64,000 bases of DNA from Dasypus novemcinctus (Eukaryota > Chordata > Mammalia > Cingulata > Dasypodidae): the NCBI RefSeq assembly GCF_030445035.2, contig NC_080698.1:27869294-27933293 (forward strand), read 5' to 3'. The notes beneath the pieces were generated by a model. It saw only the letters and a list, made by a program, of their open reading frames with translations, was not told the origin of the DNA and did not search any database. Shown here one piece after another: positions 1 to 11,367 of the stretch. Each line of letters opens with the position of its first letter. Position 1 is the stretch's first letter. A program made the translations under genes and the position numbers.

Positions 1-1842
1 GGATGGAGTAAGAACATGAGAGACCCCCGGGGTCCCTCCATACACTTTGGTATGTGTGTGTGGGGTGTGTGTGCACCCAGCGCGGTCTGGAATGACCTCA
101 TTCCTAGCCGGAGTCTGGTGAGGCCCAGCGCCATTCAGGCTACATGTGAAAATAGCAAAACAGCTATTTTGTCGCTCCTGCCTTGACAGTTGTGCAAAGG
201 GTCTCAGCCATGCTAACAAAGGAGAACAGGAAAGCTTTGTCTCCTGCAAGTTGACCCCGATCCTGTGTGTGAAGCGTATACTTTGAGCTTTCACATTCTT
301 CCCCTTCCCTTGGCCTGTTGCACACCAGGCTGCCTTTAGGAATTTGGAACCAAACTCGAAAACTCTTTATCATACAATGGCGGGAACCTTGCTTTGCCCT
401 TTCGCACATCAGTCTTTTCTGGTGAATGGCTCCCCAGCCTTCCGATTCTTGCCGTATGGAACAATTGGCTCCTTCAGTTAACTTGCCAGCAGCAATCAGT
501 TATTTCTTCTAGCCATAAATTTTAACCATTCTTTTTTGAGGGGGAAGAAATTAAAGTAACAAAGGGAGGTGACTATAAAGCACAGAATTGTCAGAATAGC
601 AAATGTTTGAGTAATTTGTTGGGCCCTTGGTTTAGGGTTGACTGATTTTAGCACTAATTTTGGCTTGGACTATTTCTTGGGACAAAGAGGCCCTATTTTA
701 ATTCACATCTCCAATGAAGATGGTGATTACAAGGGGGGAAAGCTGTGTGACAGAGGCATTATTATAATTCAACAACTTGACTGATTTTCTTTAAGAACGC
801 TGGTATCTGCTGAGCTATCTCCTTTTTATGAAACGAACCCAATATTTGACAGACTCACTGAACGTGGTTCCTTGTAGACATTCCCGGAGAAACCACCTGG
901 TCCAGCTAAATTGTAATATCTGCTCCTAGAGTCTAATTCTACCAGGCCTGGTTTGAGAAAGAAGAAAAAAATTCCCCAAATGACTAATGTGTTTAGGTCC
1001 GGCAAGGATTTTTCATTGTTCTCACAGCGGCTGGTGTAACCTGCTTGCTTTCAATTCTTCTGAGAGCCCAAGGATTTGAAATGAAAAAAAAAAAAAAAAA
1101 ATTGGATCCTTTAAATCCACAGGGCAAAGCAATCTGCTTTCTCAAACAAAACACCAAACGTTTCCTAACAGGGGCCGCTAGCTAGCCTGGTCAGGGTCAG
1201 ATTTATGTATTTGCTCTGGGACCAAGATTTCGGTACACCAGGCACAATACCTTGGAGTACTTACAGTGTAAACTATTTTCCTCAAGCAAACAGCTGCCCC
1301 GCCTGGCTCAGCCAACCCCCACCACCGTCACAGAAGCCAGATCCTTCTCCGGGAGCAGATGTGCCCTAACTAGGAGGCCTTGCCTTGGGCCTTACTTCCC
1401 AAATGTCTGAACAGATTGCCCCCTTCCAGGAACGAAATCGGATGACTTCTGAAAGCATTTGACAGGCAATTCTTTTTCATATTTTCCCCTAGATAAGAAA
1501 AACCAAAAACGGGCACAGTTACTACAATCTGAGGGGAAGGGCTGGGTAGCTTGAAGAGGAAGCTCTTGATAAAGTCTGTGCTGCTACAAAGGCACTTTAT
1601 CTTTTTTTTTTTTTTAATTCCCCTCCCTCTTTTCTGGCAGGGAGGTGGAGGCCATGTTCATGAGCAGGAATCTGAAAGGGAAACAAAAGTCAAAACATGA
1701 AGCTGCTTTACCTTATGGAATCTTACTGGTTCTTTTTACTTGTGAAAAACTCCAAACTAGTCTTAGTCAGTGGCGGTGCAAAGTAATCCACGTTCCTGCA
1801 GTCAGGACTTAAAAACCACGTGGAGGTGGAATGAGTGAATGA
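1..1842. other. Unique sequence, no gene seen
   Basis: I recognise no exon or interspersed repeat here. It holds a short GT-rich stretch at 51-76, an 18-base A run at 1084-1101 and a T-rich run at 1603-1616. Open frames are short and unlike any protein I know. The absence of recognisable repeats over 1.8 kb makes it a fair place to test for conserved noncoding DNA, but nothing in the sequence names a function. Confidence 0.6.
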
Positions 1843-1960
1843 GCTGATTAGTCTACTTACTCATTCAATAAATTTGTATTAAGTGCCCACTTCATACGGG
1901 GACTGAGCTTACTGTGCTAATGGAGATGGACACGATCACTCCAAGGAACCAAAACTGTCT
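1843..1960 (+). mobile_element. L2 (LINE2) 3' fragment
   Basis: The stretch has the L2 3'-end wording: a 'cattcaataaat' start, then an 'aagtgcccac' block matching the 'gagcacctactatgtgccaggcac' region of L2, followed by a decayed 'ggagatggacacgatcac' segment. It is old and diverged. A chance resemblance is possible, but the order of blocks fits L2. Confidence 0.55.
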
Positions 1961-2127
1961 CCTTAACTAGCTGACCTCAAAGCCCTCACAATGTCAACTA
2001 TTCCTCATCCCTTCAGGATTTGAACCGACACTGATGGCCAGCTGTTAAAATGGAAATGCTATGTGAAGATGGTTATCCACTGTGCTATTATATTTAAACA
2101 TCTTAGTTTGAATTATGGGAGGCAAAA

Positions 2128-2285
2128 TAACATGGTATCATGGGAAAATCACAATTTATTAGCCAGAGGAATTAAGTTCTTATTCTGCCTCTGCTAGTAA
2201 CTAGCCGTGTATGCAATCATGTATAAGTCACTTTCTTCCTCTGGGCCTCAGTTTCCCCACTCGCTGAAGGGATTATATTAGAGAA
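2128..2285 (+). mobile_element. MIR SINE fragment
   Basis: Core MIR landmarks are present in order: 'tctgcctctgctagtaact', a decayed 'gtataagtcacttt' block (MIR: gcaagttactta), then 'gggcctcagtttcccc'. This is an ancient mammalian tRNA-derived SINE, not functional DNA in itself. Confidence 0.8.
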
Positions 2286-2454
2286 GATAAATTGTGTTGG
2301 GTGGGGCAAGGAGGTTGGAGAAAGGCCAGGAAGCAGGAAGTCCTATGTGTGTGTTTGGGAGGGGGGAGGAGGGAGAGAGGAGCCAGAATTAGGGGTGGGG
2401 GTGGATGGGGGCAGATAAAGCTGTTCGTTGATGACCTATCAAGATGACTGGTGA

Positions 2455-2650
2455 CAGTGGGCTCGAGCACAGGCTGTGGGGCCAGGCTACCTGGGTTTGA
2501 ATTTGGCTCTACCACTATGTAGCCTAGATAAGTAACTGAACTTTTCTACAGTTCAGGGTCTTCTGTACAAAAGGAATAATGATAGTATCTATCATACAGG
2601 GTTGTTGTGAGGATTAAATCAGACAGCCTACCTAGTGCCTGTAACACAGT
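2455..2650 (+). mobile_element. MIR SINE, near complete
   Basis: MIR landmarks run in order: 'ggctacctgggtttgaat' (B-box region), 'ggctctaccactatgtagc', then the 3' core 'gggttgttgtgaggattaaa' and 'tagtgcctgtaacacag'. It is followed ten bases later by the hAT fossil. Confidence 0.85.
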
Positions 2651-2660
2651 TCTCTAGTAC

Positions 2661-3164
2661 CAGCTGTTCTCAAAGTGTGAGCTGGAGACTCTTGGAGTAT
2701 TTCAGGGAGTCTATGGGGTCAAACTACTGTCATGATAATACTAAGATGTCATTTGCCCTTTTTGCTCATTCTCTCATATGTGTACAGTGGAGTTTTCTAG
2801 AGGCTACGTGTTGTGATATTCCAACAGATTAAATGCAGAAGCAGGTAGGAGAATCCAGCTATCTTTTTGTTAAGCCATTCATTAAAGAGATTTGCAAGAA
2901 TGTAAAATAATGACATTCTTCTTACTAAATTTTTTTTCTGCTTTGGAAATATAATTGTTTTTCATAAAATGTTATGGTAAATTGAAAAGCATTCATTATT
3001 GCTATTTTAAATACATTAATAAATATTTAACATATTCTGTTTTAGTTTCTAATAAGGAAAATACCAATAGTGCTAACTCACATAAACAAAAAGTTATTTG
3101 GAGTTGTCAATAATTCTGCAGAGTGTAAAGGGTTTTAGAGAACAAAATATTTGAGAACCACTAC
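2661..3164. mobile_element. hAT-superfamily DNA transposon fossil
   Basis: A ~500-bp element with matching inverted ends: it begins 'cagctgttctcaaagtgtga' and ends 'ttgagaaccactac', whose complement reads gtagtggttctcaa. The AT-rich interior with 'ggtcaaactactgtcatgat' and 'cagattaaatgcagaagcag' matches a widespread eutherian non-autonomous hAT element (Charlie or Tip100/Zaphod-like). I do not assign a subfamily. No transposase frame survives. Confidence 0.65.
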
Positions 3165-3401
3165 CCTTTGTGTACCGTCCTCGTCTTTTTCTTTGTTTGA
3201 AGCACTTTCATTTCTTTCATCTCTCATTCCTCAAGCCGGCTCCAGGAGATACTAGTGTAAGGGTTGCAGTCCTCATGCTTGACGTAAGGATTTTTTGAAA
3301 CACAAAAGCAGAAAGTAGGAAGAAGACAAGCAACATCCAACTTCTCAACTCTGCCTCAGTCTTAGCTTAGTGTAATTTTAAAAAAGAAAGAATATATTCC
3401 T

Positions 3402-3810
3402 ATATTAGTTTCCTATTGCTGCTGTAAAAAATTACCACCCACTTGGTGGCATAAAACAAATTTATCTAAAAGTTCTCAAGGCCAGAGTCTAAAATGGATT
3501 CCCAGGGCTACGTGCCTCCTGGAGACTCCAGGGAAGAATCTGTTTCTTTGTCCTTTCTAGCTTCTGTAGGCGGCCTACATCCTTTGGCTCAGGGTACCCT
3601 CCCTCCATCTTCTAAACCAGCAGTATAGCATTTTCAAATCGCTCTTTGCTTTTGTTGTCACATCACTTTCTGTTTCTCTGTTCTCCTGCTTCCCTAAAGA
3701 TCCATAACTTAAATGCATCTGCAAATTCCCTTTTGCCATGTGAGGTAACATTAGCAGATGCCAGGGATTATATTAGTATCTTGGGAAGCCATTGTTCAGC
3801 TTACCACAAT
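3402..3810 (-). mobile_element. MLT1-type MaLR solo LTR, antisense
   Basis: It begins 'tattagtttcctattgct', continues 'gtggcataaaacaa' and 'tttatct', and ends with 'ttttgccatgtgaggtaaca' and 'ccattgttcagcttaccaca'. This is the reverse complement of MLT1-class MaLR LTRs, which end in 'gataataaat...gcaatagaaaactaata'. No internal retroviral sequence flanks it, so it is a solo LTR. Short open frames inside are chance. Confidence 0.75.
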
Positions 3811-3903
3811 TTCACTTTGAGTTATTTAAACATTTAATGGCCAAATAAAACATGCATAAAATAAATTAAAAGTGCATAAAAATAGTACATATTAAATTCA
3901 GTG

Positions 3904-3926
3904 CATATATATATATATATATATAT
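3904..3926. repeat. (TA)n microsatellite
   Basis: About 23 bases of alternating AT, followed by a T run. Confidence 0.95.
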
Positions 3927-4646
3927 TTTTTACTCATTTTGTCAGCAAATATTCTTGAAAATCTATATGTTAGGTTCTGCCCAGTCTTTCAATTGTCATC
4001 TTGAGCTCCCTTTTACATGATGTCTTCTCTACTTTCTCAAGAAGATTTTCTGTTCTCAGCATCTACACAGAATAAGAACTCCATAATTGTTAGCTGACAT
4101 TATTTCAATTACTTTTTCAAGTCTCTTCTCTTTACCAGCCTCTAAGTCATTATTCCCTGAAGTGTGTTTCACAAAACACTTGTCCCATGGGATTTTACCA
4201 TATAAAAATATTTCTATGGCCAAAAATTTCAAGAAGCACTACATATTTTATCATCCCCTTTGGAGATTCATTATGCACAATAGCAAATTAAAAATTCTGG
4301 TAAGTCCTGCAGTGTTGAGGTGGGGGGCACTTAACAGCATTTCTCAAATTTATTTGCCCATGGAATATCTCTTTCTTTTTTTCTATATTAACCTCACATT
4401 GTGAGAAATAGTGTTCTAAGCCCTTTGGAGCAAGGGCAAAGTTATGTTCTTTCTATCTTTTGTGGCTGGCCTGGATGTGGGACACTATAGGTGATTGATA
4501 AATAACATATGTTGAATGAATGAACTGAGCAGGAAGAAAGCAAAGATGATAAGACAAGACCTTTTCCCTCAAGGTGCCAAAAATGAGTATGACAGATGTG
4601 TAAGCAATTATTTATATAATACTAGGTAAATAAAAAAGTGATCTAG
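3927..4646. other. Mostly unique sequence, possible L2 tails
   Basis: No gene is seen. At 4490-4520 'ataacatatgttgaatgaat' resembles the L2 3' terminus. At 4555-4635 'ccttttccctcaaggtgcc' resembles the L2 3'UTR. Both are too decayed to call firmly. Confidence 0.4.
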
Positions 4647-6995
4647 CCTTGTATTATTATTTTTTAATTTTTAACTTTTTATTGAAGTATATTATTCACA
4701 CATGAACATGCATAAACAATAAGTGTATAGTAAATATTGTGAACTTACAAAATAAACATACATACATCACACAGGGGTCTCATACATCATCCCTCTACCA
4801 ACTCTTTGCATTGTTGTGAAACATTTGTTACAAACTAAGCAAGAGCATCGTCAAAATATTGCTGCCAACTACAGTCCTTATCTTACATTTGGTGTATTTT
4901 TCCCCCAACACATACTATTTTTAAAATAATATATTTTTGTTACAGATATTGTGAAACAATTCTGTTGTTTCACACAGATGTGTAGATTTCCCATACAGCT
5001 CCACACCTTGGTGGAACATTTGTTACAGATTATGAGACAATATCATCAGACTATTACCATCCATCATGGTCCATAGTATACATTTGGCACACTTTTTCCA
5101 TACACCTCCATTATCAACAAGGTACAGCTTTGGTGTTGATGCAAGAATATTATAGTATTGCTGTTAACTACAGTCTATAGGTCATGTCAATTGTAGTTCT
5201 CCCATGTTTCTTCATATATCCATCACCCTGTAGTAGTGATGTACATCTGCTCTAGCGCACAGAAGGATTCTCTTGCATTTTGTACCCTTAACAAAATTCT
5301 CAACTGCCTCTGGGTTCATTGTGTTATTCAGTTCCTAGATTATTCTTTAGCTTTCTTTCTATTGACATTTACTTCCCCAGACTACCTTTTTCAGTCACAA
5401 TCCCATTTATAAGCCAGTTGCTACTCACTATAATTTACTATCAACTCTATCTTCACACTTTTATAGTAAATTTAATTAAAATTTCTACATACATTAAGCA
5501 TCCATAGTTCTTCTCAACCCTTCTCTTATCTCCTAATAACCTATACTCGAGGTTTTAATTCCATGTGTTCATTATTTGTATTTAGTTCAAATAATGTATT
5601 AATGAGACCATGCAATATTTGTCCTTTTGTTTCTGGTTTACTTCACTTAGTATAATGTCTTCAAGACTCATTCATGTTATCACATTTGTCCCAATTTCAT
5701 TTCTTCTTACTGCATCACAGTATTCCATCATATATATATATATATATATATACACCACATTTTGTTTATCCATTCATTGGTGGATGGACAGTTAGGCTGT
5801 TTCCATCTTTTGACAATTGTGAACAATGCCACTATGACCATTGGTGTACAGATGTCTATTCGTGCCATGGTTTTTAGTTCTTCTGGATATATTCCTAGGA
5901 GAGGAATTGCTAGATCATATGGCAGTTCTATATTTAGCTTCCTGAGGAACTGCCAAACTGTCTTCCACAGAGGCTGCACCATTTTATACTCCCACCAACA
6001 GTGAAGAAGTGTTCTTATTTCTCCACATCCTCTCCAGCACTTATTGTTGTCTGATTTTTTAATAATGGCCGTTCTATGTGGTGTTAGATGATATCTCTTT
6101 GTTGGTTTACTTTGCATTTCCTAATAGCTAGTGATATGGAACATTTTTTTCATGTGCTTTTTAACCATTGATATTTCCTCTTTGGAGAAATGTCTATTTA
6201 AGTCTTTTGCCCATTTTTAAAATTGGATTGCTTGCTCTTTTATTGTTGAGTTGTATACTCTCTTTATATAGAATGGAAATCAAACCCTTCTTGGATAAGT
6301 GGTTTCCAAATATTTTCTCCCATTGACTGAGCTGCTTTTTACCTTCCTGATGAAGTCCTTTGAATCATAGAAATGTTTAAGTTTGAGGAGGTCCCATTTA
6401 TCCATGTTTTCTTTTGTTGCTCGTGCTTTTGGTGTGAGGTTTAAGAACCCACGACCTACCACCAGGTCTTGAAGATGTTTCCCTACATTTTCTTCTAGGA
6501 GCTTTATTATACTTCCTTTTATATTTAGGTCTTTGATCCATTTTGAGTTAATTTTTGTATAAGGTGTGAGATAGGGGTCTTCTTACTTTCTTTTGGCTTT
6601 GGATATCCAGTTCTCCCAACACCATTTGTTCAATAAACTGTTCTGCCCCAACTGGGAGGGCTTGACAGGCTTGTCAAAAATCACTTGGCCATAGATGTAA
6701 GGGTCTGTTTCTGAACTATCACTTTGGTTCCATTGGTCTATACGTCTATCTTATGCCAATACCATGCTGTTTTTACCACTGTAGCTAGGTAATATGATTT
6801 AAAGTCTGGAAGTAAGAGTCCTCCAACTTCAGTCCTCCTTTTTAAGATGTTTGGGGCCTCTTACCCTTCCAGATAAATTTGATAATTGTTTTTTCCATTT
6901 GCTTAAAAAATGCTGGTGGAATTTTTATTGGGATTGTGTTGAATCTGTATATCAATTTGGGTAGAACTGACATCTCAATGATACCTTGTATTATT
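4647..6995 (-). mobile_element. 5'-truncated L1 with 12-bp target-site duplication
   Basis: The element body is 4659-6983. It is bounded by the direct repeat ccttgtattatt at 4647-4658 and 6984-6995, a perfect TSD. Read on the minus strand it begins within ORF2, runs through the ORF2 C-terminus (5728-6117) and ends in an AT-rich 3'UTR with an A-rich tail, seen as T-rich DNA near 4660. A 5'-truncated copy with TSD is the normal product of target-primed reverse transcription. Its 3'UTR is the same type as in the L1 at 55.5-59.6 kb, so both belong to a lineage active in this species' ancestry. An internal TA microsatellite lies at 5731-5752. The intact TSD and readable ORF2 suggest moderate age. 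It cannot move itself. Confidence 0.9.
5728..6117 (-). pseudogene. L1 ORF2 C-terminal remnant
   Basis: This is the C-terminal end of the L1 ORF2 protein, the endonuclease/reverse transcriptase that copies L1 RNA into chromosomal DNA. The 129-codon open stretch contains the typical KCWRGCG...[30 protein letters not shown] order and ends near WKQP.CPST.EWI.KMW. The cysteine motif normally reads CX3CX7HX4C. Here the last cysteine is replaced by tyrosine (HCWWEY), so the zinc-knuckle-like motif is broken. The 3' part runs into a TA microsatellite in place of the usual stop region. There is no RT or endonuclease domain in this copy, so it is not a gene. Confidence 0.9.
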
Positions 6996-7006
6996 TTTAA
7001 GAAGTT

Positions 7007-7431
7007 GGGGAAGTGGACTTGGCCCAGTGGATAGGGTGTCCGTCTACCACATGGGAGGTCCGTGGTTCACACCCTGGGCCTCCTTGACCCATGTGGAGCT
7101 GGCCCACATGTAGTGCTGGTGTACATAAGGAGTGCCATGCCACGCAGGGTGCTCCTCACAGGGGAGCCCCATGCGCAAGGAGTATGCCCTGTAAGGAGAG
7201 CCGCCCAGCGTGAAAAGAAAGTTCAGTCTGCCCAGGAATGGCACCACACACACAGAGAGCTGATGCAGCAAGATGACACAACAAAAAGAGACTCAGATTC
7301 CCATGCCACTGACAACAACAGAAGCAGACAAAAGAAGAACACACAGCAAATGGACACAGGGAACAGACAACTGGGGTGGGGGGGGATAGGGGGAGAAATA
7401 AATTTTTAAAAAATCTTAAAAAAAAAAGAAG
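7007..7431 (+). mobile_element. DAS-type SINE (full length)
   Basis: It starts 'ggggaagtggacttggccc' with a tRNA-like A box, and the B box reads 'ggttcacacc' near 7062. The GC-rich body ('ctggcccacatgtagtgctg', 'gtgctcctcaca'), the 'caacaacagaagcagac' segment, the G run and the A-rich tail follow in the standard order. A 9-bp TSD, aagaagttg, lies at 6999-7007 and near 7432-7440. It inserted just beyond the right TSD of the L1. Open frames through it on either strand are SINE artefacts. Confidence 0.9.
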
Positions 7432-7510
7432 AAGAAGTTGAAAATCAAATCCAAATGTTGAAAACCAACCTAAGAGTAAAATACAACTGAGGCAGGCAAT
7501 TCAAGCAGCC

Positions 7511-8272
7511 TGTGGCAGTTTGATATTATTTTATTAATCCAAAAAAGGAAATACTAAGTTTGTAAATTATTCCTCTGGGTATGATACCCTTCGATTGCAT
7601 TAAATTCAGTTGTGGGGTCTTTGATTAGATTACTTGATAAGGCTGATTTTTAAATTTTTATCCCCCCCCTGCCAAGATGGCTCTCTCACCTGTCTACTCA
7701 TTGTGTCTACTTGTTGTGTCCACACATTGTTTCTGCTCATCTTCTTTAGGAGGCATCAGGGACCAAACTGGAGACCTCCCATGTAGGAGGTGCGTGTCCA
7801 ATTGCTTGAGCTACATCCACTCCTGTTTTAGGGCTTTTGAATGGATTATGATGAGACTCCTCCTTCTTGCTGAGTCTGATATAAATGGAAACACACAGAG
7901 AGACTCACTGAGACAGACACAGGAAAAGGAAGCTACCACGTTTGATTCTGCCATGTAAGAGAGAGGACTACAGGATCATTTAAGGATGAGGTTCCAAGAG
8001 GCTGGGCCCGCGTAGCAGCTCAGGAGGAGATGGTGAGCCCAGAGGGGAAGGCTGAAACCTTGGCAGAGATCAGCAACCATCTTGCTTTGTCACGTGGCAA
8101 CATGCTGGGTTTAACAGTGGCTGACTTTGGTGAGAATACCTCTCTGATGCTGCCTCAGTTTGCACTTTTCACAGCCTTGGAACTGTAAGTTTTTATCCTA
8201 AATAAATACCCTTTATAAAAGCCAACACATTTCTGGTACTTTGTTTCAGCAGCCCTTTGGCAAACTACAACA
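7511..8272 (+). mobile_element. Solo LTR, xenarthran MaLR/ERVL-like, family A
   Basis: It begins 'tgtggcagtttgat' and ends with an 'aataaatacc' signal, 'tttctggtactttgtttcag' and 'caaactacaaca'. Near-identical wording occurs at 30084-30631. The 3' end matches the MaLR pattern 'tatggtattttgttatagcagc'. Flanks cagcc/cagct fit a 5-bp TSD with one change. A SINE (7650-7822) interrupts it. No gag, pol or env sequence adjoins. Confidence 0.75.
7650..7822 (-). mobile_element. Short tRNA-type SINE inside the LTR
   Basis: On the minus strand it starts 'ggagtggatgtagctcaagc' (A box) with 'ctcctacatgggaggtctcc' and 'agtttggtccctga' (B box region). A short body follows with repeated 'gtagacacaa' wording, ending in a C run on the plus strand. 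It interrupts the LTR between 'aaggctgatttttaaat' and 'gttttagggc', so it is younger than the LTR. Confidence 0.8.
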
Positions 8273-8835
8273 CAGCTCTTTCAACATTGTGGACTGCCCT
8301 CTCTCAAAAAGGAAACAAGAAAATTCAATCTATGTGGCACAGAGCAGAATAGAAAGAAATAGCTGTCTTCAGTAAAGAATGAAAATTATTATAGAAAAGA
8401 TTAACTTAGATTAAAACTCCAAGTAAGGTCTCTATTGGGCCCTGAGTGATGGCTGAGAACCCAGTACTCAGATCTAATTGTGTTTATGAGGCATGGGCAG
8501 GCAGGTTGGGGGAGCAGCCCTGTAGCTCACTGCCAAAGGCCAGGCATGAATTTTCCAATCCCAACTGCCATCATTTATCAGAAGAGAAGGTTCTCTTGAC
8601 ACAGGAAGCAGTGATGGCCCCACTCTGAGATGGCACCAAAGGCCAGGGCAATCACTGGTTGAACCAGTCATTCCAACAGCTGTTCAAGGTCTTGCTGGGT
8701 TTCTGTGATGGCCGAATCAAGAGCTAATTCAATCAAGGTCATGAACGGGCAATGGGCAATCTTTCCTATATGCTCTAGTAAAGTCACCATGTAGAAAACA
8801 AAACAAAACAAAACTAGTACAAGCAAGGAGAGAAA
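8273..8835. other. Unique sequence, no gene seen
   Basis: I recognise no repeat or exon. The 60-65 residue open frames on both strands around 8446-8671 do not resemble known proteins. Confidence 0.5.
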
Positions 8836-9058
8836 GAAGGTGGTATGGCTCAGTGGAAGGGGCAAAGGATTTCAGAGCCACCAGTAAATCTTGGGTTTGA
8901 ATCTTGGCTCTGTCATCCCTGTCCTGTGAGTTACTTAACCTCTCTTGAGCCTGTGTCTTCATTTGATAAATTTGAACATACCTTCTGTGTATGGTTGTTT
9001 TAATCCTAGACATAAAATTTATAAAGTGTAAATAGTAGACATTCAATAAATAATAGCA
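8836..9058 (+). mobile_element. MIR SINE
   Basis: Landmarks: 'cttgggtttgaatcttggct' (B-box side), 'gagttacttaacctctcttg', then 'gtagacattcaataaataat' at the 3' end. Confidence 0.85.
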
Positions 9059-9210
9059 TTTATAATAATGTTTATTAGTTAATATGTAATAAAATATAAT
9101 TAAAGGATAAATATGTAACAGATAAGTAATAATTTATTAATAAACAATAGCAAGATAAAACTTTGAATTACTAATCTTTGTTCCCTCATGCCTCTTCCAG
9201 CCCAGTATTT

Positions 9211-9628
9211 CATTTTTTTAAAAGATTTATTTATTTATTTATTCCCCCCACTGACTGCTCTCTGTGTCCATTCACTGTGCATTCTTCTGTGTCTGCTTGT
9301 CTTCTCTTTAGGTGGCACTGGGAATTGATCCTGGGACCTGCTGGAATGGGAGAGAGGTGCTCAATCTCTTGCATCACCTCAGCTCCCTGGTCTGCTGCCC
9401 CTTTTATTGTCTCCTCTGTGTCTCTATTTGTTGTGTCATTTTGCTGCACCAGCTTTCCATTTGGGCCAGCTTGCTGTGTGGGCCAGCACTTGCTGTGCAG
9501 ACCAGCACTCGGCACGGGCCAGCTCTCTGATTGGGCCAGCTTGCCTTCACCAGGAGACCCTGGGAATTGAACCCTTGACCTCCGCTATGGTAGATGGGAG
9601 CCCAATTGCTTGAGCCACATCCACTTCC
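9211..9628 (-). mobile_element. Two-module tRNA-type SINE
   Basis: It is flanked by the perfect 10-bp TSD cccagtattt (9201-9210 and 9629-9638). On the minus strand the first tRNA-like head starts 'ggaagtggatgtggctcaag' with B-box wording 'gggttcaattccc'. A tandem segment of 'ggcccan..agcaagctggcc' type follows at about 9435-9545. A second tRNA-like module ends in 'aggatcaattcccagtgcc' near 9310-9345. The A-rich tail is the T-rich run at 9213-9243. The same plan recurs at 22916-23474 and 40437-40879. Confidence 0.85.
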
Positions 9629-9811
9629 CCCAGTATTTCTTTTTATCCCATGACTGATTCTCTTATTTGAGAAGTTGTCCATTTTGGGTTCATTGCCTCG
9701 GGGAATAGACAGGCTGGCAGATAACCAGATAAAAAGTAGGCTCTTCTGGATTTTGAATTTCAAAATCCTGGATAATGAAGAGATAGGCAGGATTCATAGT
9801 CTAGACTTGAG

Positions 9812-9902
9812 TTGCCCAAGATGGTTGCCACCGTCACACATGGCTATTGAGGGCCTAAAATGTAGCTAGTCCTTGTGCTATAATTAAAAATACACACTGG
9901 TT
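9812..9902. mobile_element. Fragment of a eutherian hAT-like MITE
   Basis: The wording 'cacatggctattgagggcct' and 'aaatgtagctagtccttgtg' matches one end of the element seen more fully at 31324-31619 and at 55413-59835. I do not name the family. Confidence 0.6.
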
Positions 9903-10334
9903 AAAAGCTCACAGGTCTGAGTCTGTGAAAGTGTCCAAATTAAGGTATCATCAGGAGGTCATTTTCCCCAAGCTGCAGCTGTGGGAAATCAGGCAAATGG
10001 TGGTATCGACAGGTCTCTCTCCTCTCCTCTAGGCCTTGTTTCTTTCAGCTTCTGGCTAAAGTGGCTTCCTCTCTGTGTTCCATTGATTTCAGCTTTTATC
10101 TCCCGGGGTCCTCTCTGTCTCTGCAGCTTTTTTTCCTGTGTTGATGGCTTTTTATTCTTCTGTATATAAAAGACTCAGTAAGAGGACTAAGACCCACCCT
10201 GGGTCATGCAATCTAACCAAGAGCCCTTAACTGAAGTATTTAGTGAAAAGGTCCCTCCTATAGTAGGTGCACAGGAATGGATTAACCCTAAGGACATGAT
10301 TTTCTGGGGTCCACAAAAGCCTTAACCTGCCACA
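9903..10334 (-). mobile_element. Solo LTR, xenarthran MaLR/ERVL-like, family B (truncated)
   Basis: The plus strand shows 'gtccaaattaaggtatcatc', 'ttgatttcagcttttatctc', 'ataaaagactcagtaagagg', 'gaatggattaaccctaagg' and the end 'aacctgccaca'. This is the reverse complement of the LTR family at 52625-53077 and close to that at 46426-46829. The left boundary is blurred. Confidence 0.65.
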
Positions 10335-10964
10335 GGGGGCTTGAAATAGAATGTAGGCAAATCATAGAAAAATAAAATTATACTTCTTGCACATTCAAAG
10401 CATGGACTAAGATCTACTATGCCTTCATTATAATGATTACTAAGGCACAACAATGCTAACGTAAAGTTGAGGCAATCTGTTCATAAGCAAAAGTATATCC
10501 AGCTTCTTTCTAAAGTAAAACTAATATGATATTAGTCCAGTATGGGGGATTTGGTATTGCTCGTGAGAAATAGTTACACATTCCAGTGTCATATGATGTA
10601 ATGTTCAGGTGGATATTTAATGGACTGTGATAAACTGGGATGATGGTATCAAGACCATAAATATCATCTTGTTAGAAGATTACTACAACCTATAAAGAGA
10701 AAGCTATTACTGACTTTATTCATGTGTTCACCATATTATACAGAGAATTTTAGAAACATTTAGATCTGTTTAATGCAATGGAAAAACAATTGGGATTAGA
10801 AGAAATTGCCAATAACTCATGGGACTTTTAATTTTTCATAAGTGTCATTTAATATTTAATATGAATCCATGTAATAGGTTCTTCCTGTTTGTATTTGTTT
10901 GATTGATTAACTCAATCAATTCAATTTACCTTTTTTATCTCATTCTAATTTCTAAAGTATAAAT
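10335..10964. other. Unique AT-rich sequence, no gene seen
   Basis: Nothing recognisable as exon or repeat. Confidence 0.5.
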
Positions 10965-10975
10965 AAGAGCTTAAA

Positions 10976-11367
10976 GGGAAGCAGACGTGACTCAACTGAT
11001 AGCATCTGCCCACCATATGAGGGTCCAGGATTTGATACCCAGGGCCTCCTGACCTGTGTGGTGAGCTGACCCATGCTCAAGGATGTGCTGAGTCACGCAG
11101 GGGTGCCCCCGCATAGGGGTGTCCCATGTGCAAGGAATGTGCTCTGCTAGGAGAGCCGCCCCCTGTGAAAAAGTGCAGCCCATCCAGGAGTGGCACCGCA
11201 TACATGGAGAGCTGACGCAGCAAGATGACGCAACAAAAGAGATGCAGTTGCCTGGTGCCACCTGATAATGCAAGCAGCTGCAGAAGAACACGCAGCGAAT
11301 GGACACAGAAAGCAGACAATGGGAGAAAATGGGAGAGCAATAAATAAAATAAAATCTTAAAAAAAAA
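10976..11367 (+). mobile_element. DAS-type SINE (full length)
   Basis: It starts 'gggaagcagacgtgactcaa' and has a decayed B box ('ggatttgatacc'). The usual body, 'gctgacgcagcaagatgacg' and an A-rich tail follow. A perfect 11-bp TSD, aagagcttaaa, lies at 10965-10975 and 11368-11378. Confidence 0.92.

Noticed and set aside
3904..3926. CRISPR-like or origin repeat
   Set aside because: Simple dinucleotide repeat in mammalian DNA; no spacer-repeat structure exists anywhere in the window.
5728..5795. Ile/Tyr repeat protein
   Set aside because: It is translation of a TA microsatellite inside L1.
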